Positions 5,188 through 8,109 of a DNA stretch of 8,109 nt are shown here, one piece after another. Every line of letters starts with the position of its first letter. The stretch's first letter is position 1. The stretch covers positions 1 to 8,109 of the forward strand of contig DAOWJK010000017.1 in assembly GCA_030640395.1 (NCBI GenBank). Direction: 5' to 3'. The notes under the pieces are model-generated. The model was not told the DNA's origin. It saw only the letters and a program-made list of their open reading frames with translations, and did not search any database. This DNA comes from Nanobdellota archaeon. GTDB lineage: Archaea > Nanobdellota > Nanobdellia > Pacearchaeales > GW2011-AR1. Position numbers and translations under genes: made by a program.

Positions 5188-6675
5188 ATGGAAAAATTTT
5201 TTTGGGCAGATAAATTAGCAGAGAACATTGTTAAGATAAAGGGAAATAAAAAAACATATGTTGTTGCGTCGGGGATAACTCCTTCAGGGCACATTCATAT
5301 TGGGAATTTTCGTGAGGTGATAACAACGGACATGGTTGCAAGAGCATTGGAAGCAAAAGGAAAAAAAGTTCGGTTTATTTATTCCTGGGATGATTTTGAC
5401 AGGTTTAGAAAAGTGCCTAAAGGAGTTCCTAAAGAATATGAGAAATATATTGGAATGCCTTTAAGTGACATTCCTTCTCCTCATAAAAAAGGGATGAGTT
5501 ATGCTAAGTATCTTGAAAGAGAATTTGAAGATTCGCTGAAAAAAATTGGAATTTCTCCTGAATTTATCAGGCAGAGTGTTATGTATAAAAAATGTGCATA
5601 TACTAAATTACTTAAAAAAGCAATTGACAGCAGAAAAAATATTATAAAAATACTTAATAAATATCGGAAAGAACCTCTAAATAAAGATTGGTATCCGATT
5701 GAAGTTTATTGTGAAAGATGTAAAAAAGATTTCACGAAAATAATTAGTATTAAGGAATATAAAGTAGAATATAAATGCAAATGTGGTTTTGAGAATAAGA
5801 TTGATTTTAGGAAAAAAGGAATTGTTAAACTTCTTTGGAGAGTTGATTGGCCAATGAGGTGGAGATATGAAGAAGTTGATTTTGAACCAGGGGGAATAGA
5901 CCATAGTGTTCACGGAGGGTCGGCCATGACTGGAAAAGAAATTGTGAAAAAAGTTTACAATCGTGATGCTCCTATGTATCAGCTTTATGAATGGATTGGT
6001 ATAAAAGGAGGCGGGGCATTTAGCAGTTCTGCCGGGAATGTCTTAACATTAAATGATGTCTTAGAAGTTTATGAACCAGAAGTTTTGAGATATTTATTTG
6101 TTGGAACAAAACCAAGGTCGGCATTTTCAATAAGTTTTGACAATGATGTCATAAAAATATATGAAGATTTTGACGCGCTGGAAAGAAAATATTATAACGG
6201 TTCTGCAAATCCCCGGGAAAAAAGAATGTATGAAATGTCAAAATTAGATAAATCTAAAAAACAGCCAGAGAGAATTAGTTTTAGACATTTAATTACATTA
6301 GTTCAGGTAGGAAAAACTAAGGATTTAAACGGGCTTGGAAAAAAGAGGGCAGAGAAAGTCAGGAATTGGCTGGAAAAATATGCAAGTGAGGATATGAATT
6401 TTGAAGTTCAGGACAAATTAAAAATAAAATTAAGTGGTAAAGATAAGGACGCTATGCTTGAATTGAAAAAAAGTTTAGAAAGACAAAATTATATAGAAGA
6501 TGAATTATTTACTGAATTTTATAATATTTGTGAAAAAGTTGGAACAAAAAATACTGATTTTTTTAGAATTGCTTATTTAATTATTATAGGCAAGGAAAAA
6601 GGTCCGAGATTAGCCAGTTTGATTTTAGCAATAGGCAAAGAAAAAGTAATTAAATTGTTGGAACAGATAAAATGA
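5188..6675 (+). CDS. lysS: Class I lysyl-tRNA synthetase
   Basis: A 495-residue class I LysRS, the form common in archaea and unrelated to bacterial/eukaryotic class II LysRS; it charges tRNA-Lys. The Rossmann domain carries the HIGH-type motif PSGHIHIGN (32-40) and the family stretch SWDDFDRFRKVPKGVP (66-81). A zinc-binding insert has CERC (175-178) and CKC (197-199). GGIDHSVHGGSAMTGKE (235-251) forms part of the active site. The KMSKS-type loop reads AFSSSAGN (277-284), lacking the usual leading lysine. The C-terminal part, ending LASLILAIGKEKVIKLLEQ, is the helical anticodon-recognition region. The length is near the family norm. The ATG at 5188 is chosen by TATA spacing. The stop codon overlaps the ATG of the histone-fold gene, so the two are co-transcribed and probably translationally coupled. 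Confidence 0.95.
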   Translation: MEKFFWADKLAENIVKIKGNKKTYVVASGITPSGHIHIGNFREVITTDMVARALEAKGKKVRFIYSWDDFDRFRKVPKGVPKEYEKYIGMPLSDIPSPHKKGMSYAKYLEREFEDSLKKIGISPEFIRQSVMYKKCAYTKLLKKAIDSRKNIIKILNKYRKEPLNKDWYPIEVYCERCKKDFTKIISIKEYKVEYKCKCGFENKIDFRKKGIVKLLWRVDWPMRWRYEEVDFEPGGIDHSVHGGSAMTGKEIVKKVYNRDAPMYQLYEWIGIKGGGAFSSSAGNVLTLNDVLEVYEPEVLRYLFVGTKPRSAFSISFDNDVIKIYEDFDALERKYYNGSANPREKRMYEMSKLDKSKKQPERISFRHLITLVQVGKTKDLNGLGKKRAEKVRNWLEKYASEDMNFEVQDKLKIKLSGKDKDAMLELKKSLERQNYIEDELFTEFYNICEKVGTKNTDFFRIAYLIIIGKEKGPRLASLILAIGKEKVIKLLEQIK

Positions 6676-6857
6676 CATTAATAGTTAAATCCAACATTAA
6701 AAAAGTTGTGAAGGATTTAGATAAAGAAAATTCTGTTTCAAGTGTTGCAGAAGAAGTTGGCATGGCTTTGGAAAGAAAGGTTGAAGAGATGTTGAGAGAT
6801 GCTATTGCAAGGGCGAAGGCAAATAAAAGGCGGACTTTGCAAGCACGAGACTTGTAA
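6672..6857 (+). CDS. Short histone-fold protein (archaeal histone-like)
   Basis: A 61-residue protein that begins inside the LysRS stop codon (ATGA overlap). Its layout is that of a histone fold: helix 1 IVKSNIKKVVKDL, a loop with SVSSVA, a long central helix of about 25 residues (EEVGMALERKVEEMLRDAIA and on to RAKA), then KRRTLQARDL. The last part contains the R-x-T-x4-D pattern (53-60) shared with HMfB-type histones (GRKTIKAED). The protein stops right after that aspartate, where canonical archaeal histones have a third helix, so helix 3 is essentially absent. Short variant histones of this kind, with different multimer geometry from nucleosome-forming ones, are described for archaea and bacteria. 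DNA binding and chromatin function are therefore likely but not certain. Confidence 0.85.
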   Translation: MTLIVKSNIKKVVKDLDKENSVSSVAEEVGMALERKVEEMLRDAIARAKANKRRTLQARDL

Positions 6858-6859
6858 AG

Positions 6860-6867
6860 TTTAAATA
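6860..6867 (+). promoter_or_regulatory. TATA box of the nuclease-like gene
   Basis: TTTAAATA, 29 bases from first base to the ATG at 6889, immediately after the histone-fold stop codon. The spacing again implies a leaderless transcript. Confidence 0.55.
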
Positions 6868-6888
6868 GTTCTTGAGATTAATTTTTCT

Positions 6889-7584
6889 ATGAAAAGAGTG
6901 AAAAAAGAAAATAAAGAAAAAATTATGGAGATGATTAAAAAGGCAGGGAGCGAGAAATATGAGACTGAGTGGGATGCTGAAGGGAATATAGGAGTGCAAA
7001 AGAAAAAGTCTGAAATGAAAAAGGGGAAATTGTCAAAAGGACGAGGGGCGAGGTTTGAATTAAAAGTTAGAAAAGATTTGGAAGAGAAAGGGAGGATTGT
7101 TGACAAATGGGGGAATAATGTTGGTATGTGGGATAATAAAGGGAATGAAGTTATTAGTAAAAATATTGATAAAAAAGTCAGATATCTTTTAGCAAAAACC
7201 AAAAAAGAAATAAAATTTGAAGATATAATTTTTGATAAATGTGTTATTGCAAAACGAAAGTATAATCCTTTTAGAAAAATGTTGATTGTTGGGACTGGCT
7301 TCCCAGACTTTATTTCAATTAAACAAATTCACGAGGGAACATATAGTGTTATTGGAGTTGAAGTTAAAATGAATGGAATTCTTTCAAAAATAGAAAAAGA
7401 AAAATGTGCGTGGTATTTGAAAAACAAGATTTTCTCGCAAATCTGGATTGCGAAGAAAGGGGCACCCAAGGGTGTACCCCCCTCTACAAAGAAAAAAGAC
7501 CTAAGCGAGGGGGGCAAGAAAAGAGGGCAGATAGAGTATGATGATTTTAAGGAGAAGTATGGGGGCAAACACAACAAAACTTAA
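6889..7584 (+). CDS. PD-(D/E)XK nuclease-like protein
   Basis: A 231-residue basic protein with a Holliday-junction-resolvase/VRR-NUC-like PD-(D/E)XK core. Residues 1-50 are a very lysine-rich N-terminal extension, likely to contact nucleic acid. RGARFELKVRKDLEEKG (52-68) gives the first helix with conserved Glu57. GTGFPDFISI (135-144) carries the PD aspartate Asp140. VIGVEVKMNG (154-163) gives the E-x-K pair Glu158 and Lys160. CAWYLKNKIFSQIWIAKKG (173-191) is the following helix and strand, usual for the fold. After it comes a low-complexity, Gly/Pro/Lys-rich stretch (191-214) encoded by an unusual G/C-run palindrome, then a short acidic-basic tail. The expected activity is a structure-specific or general DNA endonuclease in repair or recombination; the exact subfamily is not recognised. 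The ATG is supported by the TATA box at 6860. Confidence 0.75.
   Translation: MKRVKKENKEKIMEMIKKAGSEKYETEWDAEGNIGVQKKKSEMKKGKLSKGRGARFELKVRKDLEEKGRIVDKWGNNVGMWDNKGNEVISKNIDKKVRYLLAKTKKEIKFEDIIFDKCVIAKRKYNPFRKMLIVGTGFPDFISIKQIHEGTYSVIGVEVKMNGILSKIEKEKCAWYLKNKIFSQIWIAKKGAPKGVPPSTKKKDLSEGGKKRGQIEYDDFKEKYGGKHNKT
7459..7515 (+). repeat. G/C-run palindromic element inside the nuclease gene
   Basis: The run starts with GGGGCACCC, AA, GGGTG, TA, CCCC (7459-7480), an imperfect hairpin. The C run (six C, 7477-7482, plus TC) is also perfectly complementary over 8 bases to GAGGGGGG at 7507-7514, with a 22-base A-rich loop. The two stems compete for the same C run. The element is read in frame as residues 191-209 of the nuclease-like protein (start GAPKGVPPS) using CCC, GGG and GGC codons that are rare elsewhere in the window. 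It begins exactly after the last core strand of the nuclease fold. The order of runs resembles the intergenic element at 2935-2971 read on its minus strand. Confidence 0.55.
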
Positions 7585-7588
7585 AATC
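7581..7588 (+). promoter_or_regulatory. Possible TATA-like box of the HhH protein gene
   Basis: TTAAAATC overlapping the nuclease stop codon, 28 bases from first base to the ATG at 7609. It is a poorer match than the other boxes. It is called mainly from its position. Confidence 0.3.
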
Positions 7589-7608
7589 ATTAATTTCTTC
7601 TAATTTTT

Positions 7609-8109
7609 ATGAAATATTTGTTTGGAATATTGATTATCTTGATGCTCACAAATATTTGTGCTGTTTGTGAAAGCGGGCAGGTTGATATAAATTCTGCGTC
7701 CTTGGAAAAATTAGATGGGTTGAGCGGGATTGGACCTGTGAAGGCGCAGGCAATAATTGACACGCGAGCTTTTGATTCTGTGGATGACTTGATCGATGTT
7801 TATGGAATTGGACCTGCTACTCTTCAAAAAATAAAAGAACAGGGTTTAGCATGTGTTAATGGAGAAGGAGAAGAGGAACAAGAAGATGCAGATGAAGAAG
7901 ATACAATTGTTGAGGAAGCAAGTGAAAAAGAACCAGAGTCTTTGATTACTTCATCTGGAGACACTCAAAATAAAAAAAATCCTGAATTAAAAACTATTAA
8001 GCTGAGTGCATTAGATACCAAAGATATAAAAACCGAGGATGACAAAAAAAATTTAGACAAAAAAGATTTGGCGAAATACGGGTTTATTGGTTTTTGTGTT
8101 TTGCTTGGG
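7609..8109 (+). CDS. Secreted ComEA-like helix-hairpin-helix protein (3' partial)
   Basis: The frame is open to the end of the window; 167 residues are visible. Residues 1-19 are a signal peptide (MKYLFGILIILMLTNICAV). Residues about 24-82 are a ComEA-type double helix-hairpin-helix domain: VDINSASLEKLDGLSGIGPV, KAQAIIDTRAFDSVDDLI, then VYGIGPATLQKIKEQG, with both G-I-G-P hairpins intact. Such domains bind double-stranded DNA without sequence specificity; in ComEA they capture DNA at the cell surface. Residues 85-156 form a very acidic, then mixed-charge linker without predicted fold. At 157-167, KYGFIGFCVLLG looks like the start of a transmembrane anchor, so the HhH domain would face outward on a stalk. 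No good lipobox is seen at the cysteines near the signal peptide. A role in DNA uptake or surface DNA binding is inferred from the domain. Confidence 0.85.
   Translation, partial: MKYLFGILIILMLTNICAVCESGQVDINSASLEKLDGLSGIGPVKAQAIIDTRAFDSVDDLIDVYGIGPATLQKIKEQGLACVNGEGEEEQEDADEEDTIVEEASEKEPESLITSSGDTQNKKNPELKTIKLSALDTKDIKTEDDKKNLDKKDLAKYGFIGFCVLLG

Noticed and set aside
6861..7202. Minus-strand 113-residue frame opposite the nuclease gene, rich in Phe, Ser and Leu
   Set aside because: It is the typical antisense image of a lysine- and glutamate-rich gene, with no start signal.
1..8109. tRNA genes, CRISPR arrays, insertion sequences
   Set aside because: No GTTCRANNC-type T-loop with cloverleaf arms was found on either strand, no regularly spaced direct repeats, and no transposase or long terminal inverted repeats.

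Overview
The window reads as chromosome from an AT-rich archaeon, most likely a DPANN lineage of the Pacearchaeota/Woesearchaeota kind. The evidence is an archaeal Cbf5-type pseudouridine synthase, the archaea-specific tRNA methyltransferase TrmY, a class I lysyl-tRNA synthetase, a histone-fold protein, archaeal TATA-box promoters, very short intergenic gaps and several small proteins without recognisable families. The lineage is inferred from gene content and style; no rRNA or tRNA is present to fix it.

Layout: (1) 1-366, the 3' end of a Cbf5/TruB gene with its PUA domain. (2) 392-1627, minus strand, a secreted subtilisin-family protease converging on Cbf5, with a U-rich terminator in the 25-base gap. 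(3) 1759-2422, trmY behind an unusually GC-rich, hairpin-containing leader. (4) 2508-2723, a 71-residue unknown protein. (5) 2724-3108, a gene-poor stretch with a possible small, perhaps frameshifted, minus-strand ORF and a striking G/C-run inverted-repeat element. (6) 3109-4042, a seven-helix membrane protein overlapping a winged-helix protein. (7) 4073-5157, three short genes in a row: acylphosphatase, an unknown 91-residue protein and RNase HI. (8) 5188-6857, class I LysRS overlapping a short histone-fold protein by ATGA. (9) 6889-7584, a PD-(D/E)XK nuclease-like protein carrying a second G/C-run element inside its coding sequence. (10) 7609-8109, the start of a secreted ComEA-like helix-hairpin-helix protein that runs off the window.

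How it works together: the recognisable core is informational. Cbf5 and TrmY both act on RNA, and in tRNA they act on or beside the T-loop (positions 54/55); LysRS, RNase HI, a histone and a nuclease follow. Interleaved are cell-surface proteins (protease, seven-helix protein, HhH protein). Most genes have their own TATA-like box whose first base lies about 26-30 bases before the ATG, which implies leaderless mRNAs. This regular spacing was used to choose starts. The protease (GGAGGT in its leader) and trmY (long structured leader) are the exceptions. The two most unusual signals are the pair of G/C-run palindromic elements with shared syntax (2935-2971 and 7459-7515) and the trmY leader.
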